From Pristionchus mayeri (taxonomy: Eukaryota; Nematoda; Chromadorea; Rhabditida; Neodiplogasteridae), in NCBI GenBank assembly GCA_036245805.1, contig BTRK01000004.1, positions 25,868,619 to 25,932,618 of the forward strand: a DNA stretch of 64,000 nt. The letters run 5' to 3'. The translations under genes were made by a program, and so were the position numbers. Positions 1 to 12,128 of the stretch are shown here, in pieces; position 1 is the stretch's first letter, and each line of letters begins with the position of its first letter. The notes under the pieces are model-generated. The model did not search any database. It saw only the letters and a program-made list of their open reading frames with translations, and was not told the DNA's origin.

Positions 1-363
1 ATGTGTCGTTTTCGATAGAAAAATTGTCACAATTTTAACTTTGTCCTACTCTTGCCTCTCCGATTGGGCAATGCTGATAGGGTGCGCATATGAAAGAGTA
101 TACAAGGCCTCATTAGTAATTAACATACGGAAGGTCATCGGTCAAACTGAAAGGAAGATGGAAGACAAAATATCAAAAAACCGCAAGACTTTTGCATCAA
201 CCTAATAGTACTGTGTAAAGGCCACAAAACAATTTTGGTGCAAATCGGGAATGGGACTATTGAGAAATTGTTGTTTCAATATTTCCATCTCGTTCCTCCT
301 GCACTATGCGCGGTCGAGAGAAAGAACGTGTGTCACTTTCAACAGCTTCCCTCACATGCCTAT

Positions 364-432
364 GTAGCTCAATGGTTAAGCGTTGGGCTAGCGATAATTT
401 TTGTTTCAACATGATTAGTTCGAATCAATCCA
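364..432 (+). other. tRNA-like segment (A and B boxes), left arm
   Basis: An A-box-like string TAGCTCAATGGTTAAGCG (365-382) is followed about 35 bp later by a B-box-like GTTCGAATC (418-426). The spacing suits a tRNA or tRNA-derived promoter. A run of five T lies between the boxes, and no acceptor stem is apparent, so it is not a working tRNA gene. It is probably a degenerate tRNA-derived sequence. Confidence 0.65.
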
Positions 433-696
433 GGGGTCGGAGGATTTTTGCCATTTTATATCACCTAAATTTTCAATTTGTAGACGATAGATGTAAAAAT
501 AAGGTGCAATCAAAATAGTCTAAAGAACACAGATGACGTGACGACGAAACAGTTAAATTATAAACCTCTTTCTTGAAAATGAGATGAAAAACTGAGCTTT
601 CAAGATGAGTTTAGATGTATGTTAGTATCTTATTTTTACATATATGGTCTACTAATTGAAAATTTAGGTGATCTAAAATGGCAAAAATCTTCCGAT

Positions 697-772
697 CCCT
701 GGATTGATTCGAACTGGTCATGTTGAAACAAAAATGATCGCTAGCCCAACGCTTAACCATTGTGCTACATAG
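697..772 (-). other. tRNA-like segment (A and B boxes), right arm
   Basis: Reverse-strand mirror of the segment at 364-432: A-box-like GTAGCACAATGGTTAAGCG near 749-767 and B-box-like AGTTCGAATCAATCC near 701-715. A few substitutions separate it from the left copy, while both boxes stay intact. The two segments face each other across the loop. Confidence 0.65.
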
Positions 773-923
773 GCATGTGAGGAAGCTATAGAAAGTGACA
801 CACGTTCTTTCTCTCGACCGCACATAGTGCAAGAGGAATGAGATGGAAATATTGAAACAACAATTTCTCAAAAGTCCCATTCCCGATTTGCACGAAAATT
901 GTTTTATGGCCTTTACACAGTAC

Positions 924-1110
924 TACAAAGATCCCTGTAAAATGGCTTAATGCTTTTTTGAGTTTAACCCATAGATGTGTTCAGGAAACCAATAAAGACA
1001 TTGTGATTCGAAGTTCGCATATATCGCATCATGTAGAGAATGAAAAACTACCCCAGGAAAACAATTTTCGTCTTTATTGCATCTCTCTGAATTGTGATAG
1101 ACGTCAATAA
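924..1110. repeat. Dispersed repeat fragment shared with 13760-13960
   Basis: The order of words ATTGTTTTATGG, AATGGCTTAATGC, a TTTGAG tract, and CGCATCATGTAGAGAAT recurs in diverged form around 13780-13925. It flanks a tRNA-like segment at both loci. Confidence 0.5.
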
Positions 1111-1373
1111 CATGAAAATACGTGACTTTAGGACGCTCCATAGCTCACGAAATAGGGCCAAATATGCAAAATGAGACTGATCATCATCATCAGCATCCAA
1201 AGCAACACCAAATTCCATGTTTTCGAAAAATCGGTGTTCCAGCCCCTTCAATGAATTGTCTGCTTCTTAGAGATACGACGTCATATGTATTTAAATTTCA
1301 GTTTTTTTAAGGAAAAATATTAGGGTGTCCCAAAAGTTAATGCACTAGTTTTCTTATATTGCTGCATTGTGTA

Positions 1374-1671
1374 GTGCAGCGATGATACATTCTTTGCTAA
1401 AAATATGAACGAAATAAAAAGGTGAGTTTTTGAGAAATTTACGAAAAACGACTAAATCTTAGAATAAAGTCAGTTTTTGATGAGCTCAGCGGCCTACGGT
1501 AATTGAGTTCCCTCATCGAATACTTCATGTTGGATGGGCTACGGTAGGCCGCTGAGCTCATCAAAAACTGACTTGATTCTGGGATTTTGTCGTTTTTCGT
1601 CATTTTCTCAAAAACTCACCTTTTTATTTCGTTCATATTTTTAGCAAAGAATGTATCATGGCCGCACTGCA
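1374..1671. repeat. Palindromic MITE-like element
   Basis: Arms at about 1374-1500 and 1540-1671 are near-perfect complements, including GATGAGCTCAGCGGCCTACG at the inner end. The 40-bp loop has no recognisable content. No coding capacity is evident. Confidence 0.8.
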
Positions 1672-2574
1672 TAACGCTGTAATAAAAATTGCACATACCC
1701 ACCCACCATAACGAGCTATAATTTTTCATTCAACAATTACAGTCGAAATCTCCATTTTCCTGAAGCATTTGAAAACATATCAGCATGAAATTTAGTGAGT
1801 ATGATCACTTGAATTTTGCGCATTTTTCAAGATGTCATTCATTCGAAACGGTTGCGAAAAATAAAATATCGAAAAATTTCGAAGCATCTATATTTCCTGG
1901 AAAGCGCTATCTGGATGGCTCCATAAGTGACCTACGTGTTATACTCATCGAGTACTATCTGTACACACATTATGGAGGAATTCGATTTTTCGAACTTTGC
2001 CAAGGGTCTTCACAAATATGTTCACTCACTCAGATAGTCTCTCATATGAGGCCATTTGTCTAAGAATCGGGCAAATCCGGGGATGCTTGGCACAGCCAAA
2101 AATGTCAAATTTGGGAAACATTGAATTTCGGGGTTCTCGAGGTTGCTCATGACGATGGTCTGTTTCATTTTGCACAGGAAGCTTCCGTTGGCTCCAGATG
2201 ACGTCTCGTCGAAATCAGGAGCTCCTTCATTTTTCTATCCCCGGTGCCGCTAAAATTAGCGGAAAATAGTTTCTGGTGCAGTTTTTACCGGCGTGTCTTG
2301 TTTATTTTTCAAGAAAATTTTTTTAAAAATTATATTTACAAAAAAGTAAATTTTGTTAAAAGTGCGAAGTGAGTTTTTTGATGCACACAGTTCGAATCCT
2401 CTCGACGAGTGGATTCCAAATCTATATTTTTATGCAGTTTCCGATTGAACAATTTTAGATATTTCAGTTAGAGTGCTTTTTTTGCCAGCGAATCGCCTCT
2501 CCATCCCTTGGTCAACCTGCGACTCTCCCCCTACAGGCCCTATGGCAGTCGCCTCATGCCTTTCCTGCAAGCAT

Positions 2575-2635
2575 CTGTGGTTGAGTGGTATCCAGCTGGG
2601 AAAGTAATCCGTCTGCCGTGGGTTCGGTCTCTGCT
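2575..2635 (+). other. tRNA-like segment, left arm of 2.0-3.85 kb palindrome
   Basis: A-box-like GTGGTTGAGTGGTATCC (2577-2593) and B-box-like GGGTTCGGTCTC (2620-2631), 27 bp apart. There is no convincing cloverleaf and no acceptor pairing. Probably tRNA-derived. Confidence 0.6.
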
Positions 2636-3282
2636 GGGGAAGCCCTTTTTGCTGTATTTTTTGCGCCATAGTAGTCACCCTGAAAGACCATTTAAACTCA
2701 ATCTGATCATTGATTGGATCATTTTTAGCTATTTGGTTAACGATTATCGAGCTTTAACGAACAGTGTCTCCGGGATTACCTTGCACATCCAGCCCTACGA
2801 CCTAGTAGTGTTCCGACAGACGATGTCTTCATCAAGAAACTCACCTCCCATGTTATTACGAGACCGTAACAGGCGGGGAAGAGATAGCGGTCTCGTTAAT
2901 CTCGTTACCTCTTGCTATGTTCGCTTTCCAGCGCACCCATGAGTACGAGATCAAATTCATCGTGTCAAGTGGCGATGACATTATGGCAGATTCACGATGA
3001 ATTCGATCTCGTAACGAGAAGTAATCTCGTAAAGAGTAAAGAGATTCTCGTTCGTTCGGATATGGAAGGGAAGTTAAGTAACTTCACGAGTTGACCAATG
3101 AAACAGATTTTTGGGCACTCGTTCGTTCGACACATGTTTCGAACAAAGCCGTTCAAGCCGTTAAAGCTCGATGATCGTTAACCAAATAGCTAAAAATGAT
3201 CCAATCAATGATCAGATTGAGTTTAAATAGTCTTTCAGGGTGACTACTATGGCGCAAAAAATACAGCAAAAAGGGCTTCCCC

Positions 3283-3343
3283 AGCGGAGACCAAACCCAC
3301 GGCTGACGGATTACTTTCCCAGCTGGATACCACTCAACCACAG
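3283..3343 (-). other. tRNA-like segment, right arm of 2.0-3.85 kb palindrome
   Basis: Mirror of 2575-2635. On the reverse strand the A-box-like TGGTTGAGTGGTATCC is intact, while the B box reads GGGTTTGGTCTC, a change of the invariant C to T. Confidence 0.6.
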
Positions 3344-3959
3344 AGCGACTGCCATAGGGCCTGTAGGGGGAGAGTCGCAGGTTGACCAAGGGATGGAGAG
3401 GCGATTCGCTGGCAAAAAAAAGCACTCTAACTGAAATATCTAAAATCGGAAATTGCATTAAAATATAGATTTGGAATCCACTCGTCGAGAGAATTCGAAC
3501 TGTGTGCATCAAAAACTCACTTCGCACTTTTAATAACATTTACTTTTTTGTAAATATAATTTTTAAAAAAAATTTTCTTGAAAAATAAACAAGACAGGCG
3601 TGATCGCCGGTAAAAACTGCACCAGAAACTATTTTCCGCTAATTTTAGCGGCACCGGGAATAGAAAAATGAAGGAGCTCTTGATTTCGACGAAACGTCAT
3701 CTGGAGCCAACGGAAGCTTCCTGTGCAAAATGAAACAGACCATCGTCATGAGCAACCTCGAGAACCCCGAAATTCAATGTTTCCCAAATTTTACATTTTT
3801 GGCTGTGCCAGACTTTGTTCGATTCTTAGGCAAACGGCCTCATATAGGAAAAATGATCCTTAGAACAAGGCGAATTTTGGGACTTGGCGGAGCCTAGTAT
3901 GGAAGTAGGAAAGTGCCCGAATTTTTCTGTATAATTCTCGTCTTCGGTTTTTCCATATT

Positions 3960-4395
3960 CGAGAACTGATTTTTCGGGGGCATGACAAAACGGCAACGGC
4001 GCATAACTCGTTCGGAAGTCGGTATTGCAGCTTGGGAGTTTTCACATTGTTATCTGTATGAGGTACCGTCACCCTACCGTATCCCAGTTCCGTGGGTCAG
4101 ATCCAGTTCCTTGGGTCAACTATTTTTCTAAAATTCTGAGATTTGTCGCACAATGATTCTACAGCTGTCAGGAGACCGTAAATGGTAGAATCATTCGTCG
4201 ATCGATTGGAGGGTTTTAGAAAAATAGGTGACCCAAGGAACTGAATCTGACCCACGGAACTGGGATACGCTAGGGTTACTGTACCTCACAAAGATAACAA
4301 TGTGGCAACTCCCAAGCTGCAGGACCGACTTCCAAGCGAGCTATGCGCCGTTGCCGTTTTGTCGTTTGCCGTTTTGTCATGCCCCCGATTTTTCC
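3960..4395. repeat. Palindromic element
   Basis: Arms at about 3965-4160 and 4200-4395 pair closely; the left arm holds CCCAGTTCCGTGGGTCAGAT and the right its complement. It starts about 110 bp after the preceding palindrome. A GTTCCTTGGGTCAA word recurs at 51190-51204. A solo copy of a CTTTCCTACTTCC terminal sequence (complement) lies just outside, at 3888-3918. Confidence 0.8.
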
Positions 4396-4795
4396 TAAAT
4401 TTAACTGAAATTTAAATATGCAAATTTAACTTCTTCAGAATCATAGTAGTCTTATTTTGCCACATTCAAAATTTGAAGTTGATTCCCCATCCTAGCTCAA
4501 ACGGTCGAGTTGGTACTAAATGAAGTTGATCACTGTAATCAGCACCCTCGAGAACCCCTTTCCACAAGGTTTCGGAAAATCATTGTGCCAAGTCCATCCA
4601 GCGTTTGTTCGATCCTCACGCAAGAGCCATCATATATGTTCAACCATCCAACAATGAAATGCAACTCGCGTATTAGTGAAATATAGCGCACCATATTATC
4701 TAATTCCCTGTTAGGTCTCACGGAAATGGCTTCAAATTTGAATTCCCGCCATCGCGTATCTCCGTTCTCAGCGGGGCAATAGACTTGAAATTTGG
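4396..4795. other. No gene seen
   Basis: Low-complexity AT-rich sequence. The stretches open on either strand look like chance reading frames. Nothing recognisable was found. Confidence 0.5.
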
Positions 4796-6600
4796 TTCTT
4801 AAGAGACCCTCCACGAGAGAACGTAGCTTCTGAGAGGGGTTCACGGACGGCATTTTTGCAACCCCTCTCAATCTTTCTGCGGTGAAGTTCTCATACCGAG
4901 CGCTGATATTTGGCCCAGTTAGAGAGCTCCTGGTGCACTTTCCGAAAAATGCCAGACCGACCCCATAAAAAAGTCGAAATTTTCATCCCTCGAAAAAGTA
5001 AGTTCTTTAGTGTTTTCCTGGCGTATTTTTCCATAAAAATTCGAAAAAAGTGGGTTAGGAAGCGAACCGACAACGATAAAGGGTTGAAAATCGAAATTTT
5101 TATAGTTTTTTGGACACCGTGAAAAAAATTTGTTCGGCGGTCAAAAAGTTATTGTCATTTTCGAAATCTACGTGAAAAAGTACGTCTAGGATTTTAATAG
5201 CACATCCCAGATCCGGGGCCGTCGGATACTATATACTTCCGAACAAAGGGAACAATGTGATCCCTTGTCAGGAGGTATCGCCCGATATCGCGATTGAGTG
5301 ATCATAGACCCGCTTTAAGGGCTAAAATTACATCGACAGTGTTCATACACACAAATGAGCCCAAGAACAAGCAGTCTAGATAGTTAGTTCTCAGAATCTT
5401 GTTCCCTGGTAGACAGATTCTGTGAAAATGCAGTTCTGACCGACTTTTGACGGAATTTTCCGATAGATCTGTAGTCAGATTAAATCGAGTTGAAGTTCAG
5501 GCATGTTTAACAATCATTGCGACTGCATTATGTATGTTTTAAGGAATCTGTAAAAAACAAATTTTCATCCAAATGGCGTTTTAATCGGCATAAAATAGTA
5601 AATACTACTATATCTGATAATTTCTGAGATTCATGGAGGTATATCTAAAAAAAATTTGAAAACTCATTTTTTCGATGCCCAGGGTACAACATTTTTTTCT
5701 CATATTTTACCAGAAACATACGTGTTGAATAAATTTCACTCAAATATGCCTATATAAGTACACTATTGCCAATTTTACCAACCCACAAAAACGATAAAAT
5801 CCTACAAGAAACTTGGTTTTTCTGGGTTTTCGATGCCATGTAATCATATTATATATCCAATGGCGATGGAATACAATTATTAACAGTGAAAATAGATAAA
5901 CGCACTTAAAAACGTTGGAATTATATAGTATCTATAGGAAAAATACCGAAAGTAATCCGTCAGAACTGCAGTTCCACAGAATGTGTCTACCCGGGAACAA
6001 GATTCTGAGAACTAACTACCTAGACTGCTTGTTCTTGGGCTCAATTGTGTGTATGAACACTGTCGATGTAATTTTAGCCCCTGAAGCAGGTCTATGATCA
6101 CTCAATCGCGATATCGGGCGATACCTCCTGACAAGGGATCACATTGTTCTCTTTGTTCGGAAGTATATAGTATCCGACGGCCCCGGATCTGGGATGTGCT
6201 ATTAAAATCCTAGACGTAGTTTTTCACGTAGATTTCGAAAATGACAATAACTTATTGACCGCCGAACAAATTTTTTTCACGGTGTCCAAAAAAACTATAA
6301 AAATTTCGATTTTCGACCCTTTATCGTTGTCGGTTCGCTTCCTAACCCACTTTTTTCGAATTTTTATGGAAAATACGCCAGGAAAACACTAAAGAACTTA
6401 CTTTTTCGAGGGATGAAAATTTCGACTTTTTATGGGGTCGGACTTGCATTTTTCGGAAAGTGCACCAGGAGCGCTCTATCTGGGCCAAATATCAGCACTC
6501 GATATGAGAACTTCACCGCAGAAAGATTGAGAGGGGTTGCAAAAATGCCGTCCGCAAAGTAGGTACATTCTCTCGTGGAGGGTCTCTTAAGGTTTGCCGA
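4796..6600. repeat. Palindrome of the GAGACCCTCC terminal-repeat family
   Basis: Arms at about 4796-5470 and 5935-6600 with a 460-bp AT-rich loop. Outer ends read TTAAGAGACCCTCCACGAGA. The same terminus recurs at 24905 and 25665 (a second palindrome) and at 51984-52007 (a solo end). No transposase is present; it appears non-autonomous. Confidence 0.85.
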
Positions 6601-7321
6601 CTGGTCTACATTAGGGTTGGCTATGCGATATCGAGATATCGATTTATTGCATCGCGCGCGTTTCTCGATGCAACGTTGTTTCCTCGACGCACCGTTTATT
6701 ATTTGTGCCATATTTTTGAAATATTTATAATTAACTTTTTTTTTAAATATGCTTCTCATCGACGAGGGTAGTGCTAAATAGTATGTAAACCGAAAATTTA
6801 AATGATATGTATTTTAGAACAATTCAGAGAGTGAGAAAATATGCAACGTTGCAAACCTCGAATACCCAAACCTAGTCTACATGATGTAGAAACTTGAGGT
6901 CCTAGATGTTCATTTTGTAAGAGTACGAAAAAGAGTAGGAAAGTTCAAGTTTCAGTAATTTTGATACACTCTGCATACAGTTTCATACAAAGCTATTTAG
7001 GCCCAAAAAATGGCCATCTAAAAAAGTGATTTTTTTTCGTGCTCTGAGGACAAAGTCTGAAAGGCGGGTTTAAATTTTCATGATCATCTGGGACCATGAT
7101 CGAACATTTTGATGTATCGGGCGGGTCTAGGAGCCGAGATTTTATTTATTTATCGTACACCACAAGGGCGCTTCATCAAGTATAGAGTGTTCGAGAATAT
7201 AATTAGGGTTAGGGAAGAGGAAGGGGGGGGGGAGTAGATCTTCCGAATCGTGTCGCACAAGAAAGAGAGAGAAGCGAGGGGAGGGAGCCTCATGAGCGGT
7301 AGGAGTGGCCGTTTGTCCAAT
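6601..7321. repeat. Unassigned spacer with a fragment of the 59.7-62.5 kb element
   Basis: Positions 6990-7140 hold AAAAAAGTGATTTTTTTTCG, a CTGAGG word and TCATCTGGGACCATGATCG, which correspond in diverged form to 60090-60200 and 60440-60500. A 10-base G run lies at 7223-7232. The rest shows nothing recognisable. Confidence 0.45.
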
Positions 7322-9190
7322 GTATGACGTGTATCGCTAGTCAGTGGATGAAAAATGGACCCATCGGGAACATTTTTCAAAAAGTTGTCTCCTTTTTCGC
7401 CTATATTGTGGTGGGAGAATATCTAGGAGAGATGAATTCGAAAAATATAGGTCATTGGTCCCAGAGCCGGCATTTAGGAATTTTCCGGTTTTGCACCCGG
7501 CTATACTGTATGTCAGCTTCCAGACACGGTAGAGAGGTGGCAAATGGCTCAAAATGTGCGGAAAATTATTTTCTGCAACTTTTATGTTGAAAACTTTTCA
7601 CTGGAACAACAAATAAAAATTATATTTCCGTAAAACCGAATTTAAAATCAGAAAATTATTGTTTTCATCATCACGCAGGACACTTTCACAGGATTTTTAT
7701 TGTATAATATGAACGAACAATCATCCATATGTATAGCAAAAATATTGGCGAAGGAAATATCTGATACCCAAAACTCGATTTACTTGGCCATATGATAAAT
7801 ATGGAGAATGAAGTCAATCCATGTCACCTGTTGCTCTATAGTAACAAATATTTGTAATTTGAGATGTTCCTGGGACAGCTGAATAATTTTCTGCTAAAAA
7901 AACCGTGAGTTCGACTAAGTTTAAAAAAACTTTTCCAACCTCTTTCCAATTTCTCTCAAGTTTCTGCATTTATAAGTGTAGACATTCACAACTACATCCG
8001 GAATGAAAAGTTAGAATTTGTAGTAGATACCGAGTAGAGTTGATATATAGCGAAATAAGGATATCCATGGTTTTGAATCTCTTGTAATCTTCGCTCAAAT
8101 ATGCTTATGCGCAAGTGTAAAAATTAATAAATTTGTTTTCAGCTGAAATTTAGTTTTAACTGATCGTAATTGTGTATCAAAAATCATGAAAATATCGCCT
8201 TAGTCAGAAAATGCCATCATAACATCTTGCCAGGGAATTAAAAAAATTAGGAAAATTTTCGATTTGGGAATTTTCGATATGTTTATAAACGTATTGATTT
8301 GGTTTTTTTACGTTTTCCAAGTGAGACGACATTTACTTGATTTTAGATGCACATTTCCGATCAGTTAAAACTAATTTCAGCTGAAAACAGAAATTTATTA
8401 ATTTTTACAGTCGAGGAGAAGCATATTTGAGCGAAGATTACAAGAGATTAAAACCATGGATATCCTCATTTCGCTATATATCAACTCTACTCGGTATCTA
8501 CTACAAATTCTAACTTTTCATTCCGGATGTAGTTGTGAATGTCTACACTTATAAATGCACAAACTTGAGAGAAATTGAGGTTGGAAAAGTTTTTTTAAAC
8601 TTAGTCGAACTCACGGTTTTTTAGCAGAAAATTATTCAGCTGTCCCAGGAACACCCCAAATTACAAATATTTGTTACTATAAAGCAACTTAAGGTGACAT
8701 GGATTGACTTCATTCTCCATATTTATCATATGGCCAAGTTCGTCGCGGAAAATCGAGTTTTGGGTGTCAGATATTTCTTTCGCCAATATTTTTGCTATAC
8801 ATATGGATGATTGTTCGTTCATATTATACAATAAAAATCCCGTGAAAGTTTCCTGCGTGATGGTGAAAACAATAATTTTCTGATTTTTAAATTCGGTTTT
8901 ACGGAAATATAATTTTTATTTGTTGTTGCAGTGAAAACTTTTCAACATAACAGTTGCAGGAAATAATTTTCCGCACATTTTGAGCCATTTGCCACCTCTC
9001 TAGCGTGTCTGGAAGCTGAAATACAGTATAGCCGGGTGCAAAACCGGAAAATTCCTAAATGCCGGCTCTGGGACCAATCACCTATATTTTTCGAATTCAT
9101 CTCTCCTAGGTATTCTCCCACCTCAATATAGGCGAGAAAGGAGACAACTTTTTGTAAAATGTTCCCGCACACCTCCGCTGACTCACGGCA
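7322..9190. repeat. Palindrome of the CCCAGAGCCGG family, copy 1
   Basis: Arms at about 7322-8180 and 8370-9190. The left arm begins near TAGTCAGTGGATGAAAAATG and contains GGTCCCAGAGCCGGCATTTA (7458-7477). Both words recur in palindromes at 19.8-20.8 kb and 46.8-49.2 kb. The arms have diverged slightly. No transposase is present. Confidence 0.85.
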
Positions 9191-9779
9191 ATTTTTTCAT
9201 CAACACACCAGAGAAAAATGGTCCGCTAAAAATTGCCAATCAGGGTAGTGCGGTGCATTATACGTTCCTGCACGATGGTAACTTTTCCAATGAAATGTAC
9301 CGTATCTCAGGCAACCTATGCCTAGCTGTTTATCAGGTAGCAATATATACTGTAGAGATACTGTATGTTTACTGTAGAGAATCTATGTATTCCTATTTTT
9401 ATTTTTTAAGTCTTTCTGTGTTTAAAAATGTTCGCGAAAGGGACCATTTCTTTCAACAGGGTGTTGATCAAAAAATTGCCGTGCTGACTCATGATACCTG
9501 TGGTTTATCGTATGGGAGACTTGTGTGACAGGAGATCGGAGGAGATCGAAGGGGGATGAGAATGGTTGGGGAAGGATTGAGAAGAGAAAAAGGAGAGGAA
9601 AGGTGGGAGGGGGGTGGCGGTAAGGATAGATGCTAAAGATTTCTAATTTCAATTCCAAGAGTACACAGAAGATTAGGGTGAATTAGCAAATAGTGCTAAT
9701 AGTCTCGATCGACAATAGAGGATTGCAAATTAAGTGGAGCTTATTTAGGAATCTAGCTGTTCTATGAGCAAACGATGCT
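9191..9779. other. No gene seen
   Basis: Contains purine-rich sequence at 9535-9630 and several ACTGTAGAGA words near 9350-9385. No coding exon or repeat family was recognised. Confidence 0.45.
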
Positions 9780-10035
9780 TTCAAGAGATCTTAATTTCAG
9801 ACTGATTTAGCAGCAAGGTAGCAACAAAGTTGCGACCGAGCAGCAACTTCAAAAATAGTTTTTTGGAAGGTCATCACTCATATCTCCAACCTCAGAAAGT
9901 TGGATGCGAAGGAAAAATGCATGTAAGAATAATTACATTTCGAAAAAGTATGTTTTGATTGTGTCATCACTACGCAATAACTGATGTTTTTTTCTTCGAG
10001 TTACCCATATCGGCATAGTCATCTATGATGAATTT
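9780..10035. repeat. Diverged fragment of the 59.7-62.5 kb element
   Basis: Words CAGCAACTTCAAAAATA, AACCTCAGAAAGTT and TGTCATCACTACGCAATAAC match, with substitutions, the right arm of the large palindrome near 62200-62400. It lies downstream of the last SLMAP exon found. Confidence 0.55.
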
Positions 10036-10073
10036 GCTATATGACACCCAACTTTCGGATCAATAGGATTCCT

Positions 10074-10387
10074 GACAAGGGAATGGTACGCGCACTCGGT
10101 AAAATTATGGAATCTGACATATTGAACCTCAATCTGGACCATGAGTACATTCGAAACTTTGTTTCAGAAAATGCACGATTTTTGTTTTGACTGGAGAACG
10201 CGCTCACTGCAGAATAGAATACATCCCATGCGGCCAATCGCACCACGACACATTTATCGATTTATCTGGCTCAAAACAAAAATCGTGCATTTTCTGAAAC
10301 ATGGTTTCGAATGTACTCGTGGTCCTGATTGAGGTCCAATATATCAGATTCCATAATTTTACCGAGTGCGCGTACCATTCCCTTGTG
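10074..10387. repeat. Palindrome of the CAAGGGAATGGTA family, copy 1
   Basis: Arms at about 10074-10195 and 10265-10387 with a 70-bp loop. The outer ends read CAAGGGAATGGTACGCGCAC and its complement. A second, longer member spans 57137-58277. It lies downstream (transcript sense) of the last SLMAP exon found, so it is probably intronic. Confidence 0.85.
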
Positions 10388-10623
10388 AGCTAAAAAATCT
10401 GCGGAAGATCGAAAATCTGTCCAAAAAATATTTGCGCTATTGTACCTTCGAAATCCCAAATTATATCCATTTACCAAGTTACAAAAAAAGAAATCGGTGA
10501 AAATAATATGTCGAGTAATGGGACAATTTAGTACACTTTTACAGACCCATGGTATTCAAAAGTATTCAAAAATCGAAGTGGTGTCGATCCCTGATTTATA
10601 TCCAACCGGCATCATATTTATAC

Positions 10624-11419
10624 CTGTATAATGCTTCCTTCAGATATTGTTGAAGCTGGAAAAGCTGATGCGAGCCGATTAGAGAATATCTAGTAATAGT
10701 AAGCGGGGAATATTAATCAATTGACAAACGAAACATACCCAAAGTATGCATCATTATCTTGTTTTACACTTGTACTCGTAGTAGTCGAAAGAGAGGGAGG
10801 TTCCGCCTTGAACAGTAGTCAGTTCTTACTCTCCCATACATATTCAAACCCACTTCATTGCCTTCGTTGTCGAAGAGGCGTACGATCGCGAATATGCATC
10901 CATGCGCCACTCAAATTATCATTGTTTATCCAGACTATTAATATTAATAGAAATACCTTTGTTGCTGTTTTCAACGATCTCGACTCCGAATTGTAAAATG
11001 TCTCCAGAGTACACTTGTTTAGGCTCAGACTAAAACATATGCATACATTATTTTCAGTTCTAAAATATCACAACCTCTTCTCCAGTGGAAGCCAGTCTAT
11101 CGTTGTTCACGAATGTACCATTGCTGCTTTTGGTATCCTTGAGATAGAATGAGCCATCGTCATAGTATAGAACGGCGTGGTTACGAGAGAGTACCTAAAC
11201 GACAATTTAAAACAACGTATGCCTAGAGACCGGCCTTGGCCCTCGAGGCCAATGCTTACTCACCTTACAATCAAAGATTGCATTATCTTGGCATGGTTTC
11301 AGTCTTGCGACCGCCCTTCCGATTTTCAAGGGATCATCCTCAGGTCCAACTTTAACCTTGCGCTCCTCGAAAGCATGAGATTGTCCGAAAGGTGACAATA
11401 CAGCGTACGCACCGCGCAT
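10624..11419 (-). CDS. slmap: SLMAP orthologue, N-terminal exons (FHA domain)
   Basis: Five exons read on the minus strand: 11264-11419, 11075-11194, 10957-11029, 10840-10909 and 10624-10689. Introns run from about 45 to 150 nt with GT-AG ends. The first 52 residues include [19 protein letters not shown] and end IFDCK; the next exon gives VLSRNHA and [16 protein letters not shown], and the third [11 protein letters not shown]. These are the FHA phosphothreonine-binding signatures (GR, SRNHA, SSNGT) of sarcolemmal membrane-associated protein, a tail-anchored STRIPAK subunit. Exon 5 encodes [13 protein letters not shown], matching the start of the SLMAP coiled coil. The start ATG (11417-11419) directly follows a TTTTTTTCACTCAG acceptor, suggesting SL trans-splicing, and the length before the FHA core equals that of vertebrate SLMAP. 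The donor chosen for exon 4 (GTATGG at 10839) keeps phase; GTAAGA at 10829 would not. The rest of the coiled coil and the tail anchor were not found, so the gene is either truncated or continues across repeat-filled introns. Confidence 0.88.
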
Positions 11420-12125
11420 CTGAGTGAAAAAAAGGAAAATCCGGGTATGAAATATGGATGCATGTTCGGGCTTTACGGGCTCGCAATAATTCCTCCCACT
11501 CTTTTTGCGACTTCACAATGAGGCGAGGTAACGTGAAGTTGCAAAATTGAGGCAATTGCCTCAATTTTGCAACAATTAATTGAGAGACCGTATTGACTAT
11601 TGTGAACTCGCAATGGAGGTAAGGAAAGGTTGAACGGTTGAGCGTGAGAATCCAGGAATCGTTAAGTCGACTTAAGTCAACGCTACCGTGAATGAGGGTA
11701 TAGTCTGTAAGAGAAAAAAAAACATGAAATAATGATACCATGAGGTGCGGGCAAGATAACCAGGAGCAGGCGAGTAATTGGTAATTAGGGCACAAACCAG
11801 AAACTAAAACGAGGACGGGGGCGGGGCCGCATATTTGCATCACACGAAGCCGCGCATTTTTACTGCTATTGCCGCGCGTTTCTAGTTTGTCGAATCTCGC
11901 AGATTTTCTTTTTTATTTATTTTTAATTATAGGGAGAGCAGACTATGTCACTTTCACATTTCAAGATGACAATACCGAGCGACAGTTGTGGGCACACCAC
12001 AACTCGCATCAGTTTTCGATTGACAATTGTCATCCTTCGATTTTCTAGTGTTTTCGCTAAAATAAACCTTGTATTTTTTGGTTTTCTGAGTTTGACAGAG
12101 GTCCTCCAATATTCCCCTTGTAGAA
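11420..12125. other. Upstream region of the SLMAP gene
   Basis: The segment begins with the splice or trans-splice acceptor of the SLMAP gene (11420-11440, minus strand). It has modest GC content and no tandem repeats, unlike its surroundings, so it may hold promoter sequence. A small hairpin (GTTGTGGGCACACCACAAC) lies at 11984-12002. The reading frame open on the minus strand here overlaps exon 1 out of frame and is discounted. Confidence 0.4.
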
Positions 12126-12128
12126 TGT

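Larger units (their letters stand above)
208..923. repeat. Palindromic element with mirrored tRNA-like segments
   Basis: Inverted repeat with arms at about 208-503 and 620-923 and a loop of roughly 115 bp. The outer ends read GTACTGTGTAAAGGCC on the left and its complement on the right. Each arm carries a tRNA-like segment pointing toward the loop. No coding capacity is evident. Sequence just right of the element (924-1110) resembles 13760-13960, so it belongs to a dispersed family. Confidence 0.85.
2040..3850. repeat. Large palindrome with mirrored tRNA-like segments
   Basis: Arms at about 2040-2760 and 3160-3850, around 95% similar by eye, with a 400-bp loop. Inner ends read CGATTATCGAGCTTTAACG against its complement. 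The loop holds a smaller inverted repeat (GAGATCAAATTCATCGTG, 2945-2965, against 2993-3012) and a pair of GCGGTCTCG-like words. Each arm carries a tRNA-like segment pointing inward. Confidence 0.85.

Noticed and set aside
11352..11843. 163-codon minus-strand frame
   Set aside because: Overlaps SLMAP exon 1 in a different frame and lacks a domain; treated as a shadow.
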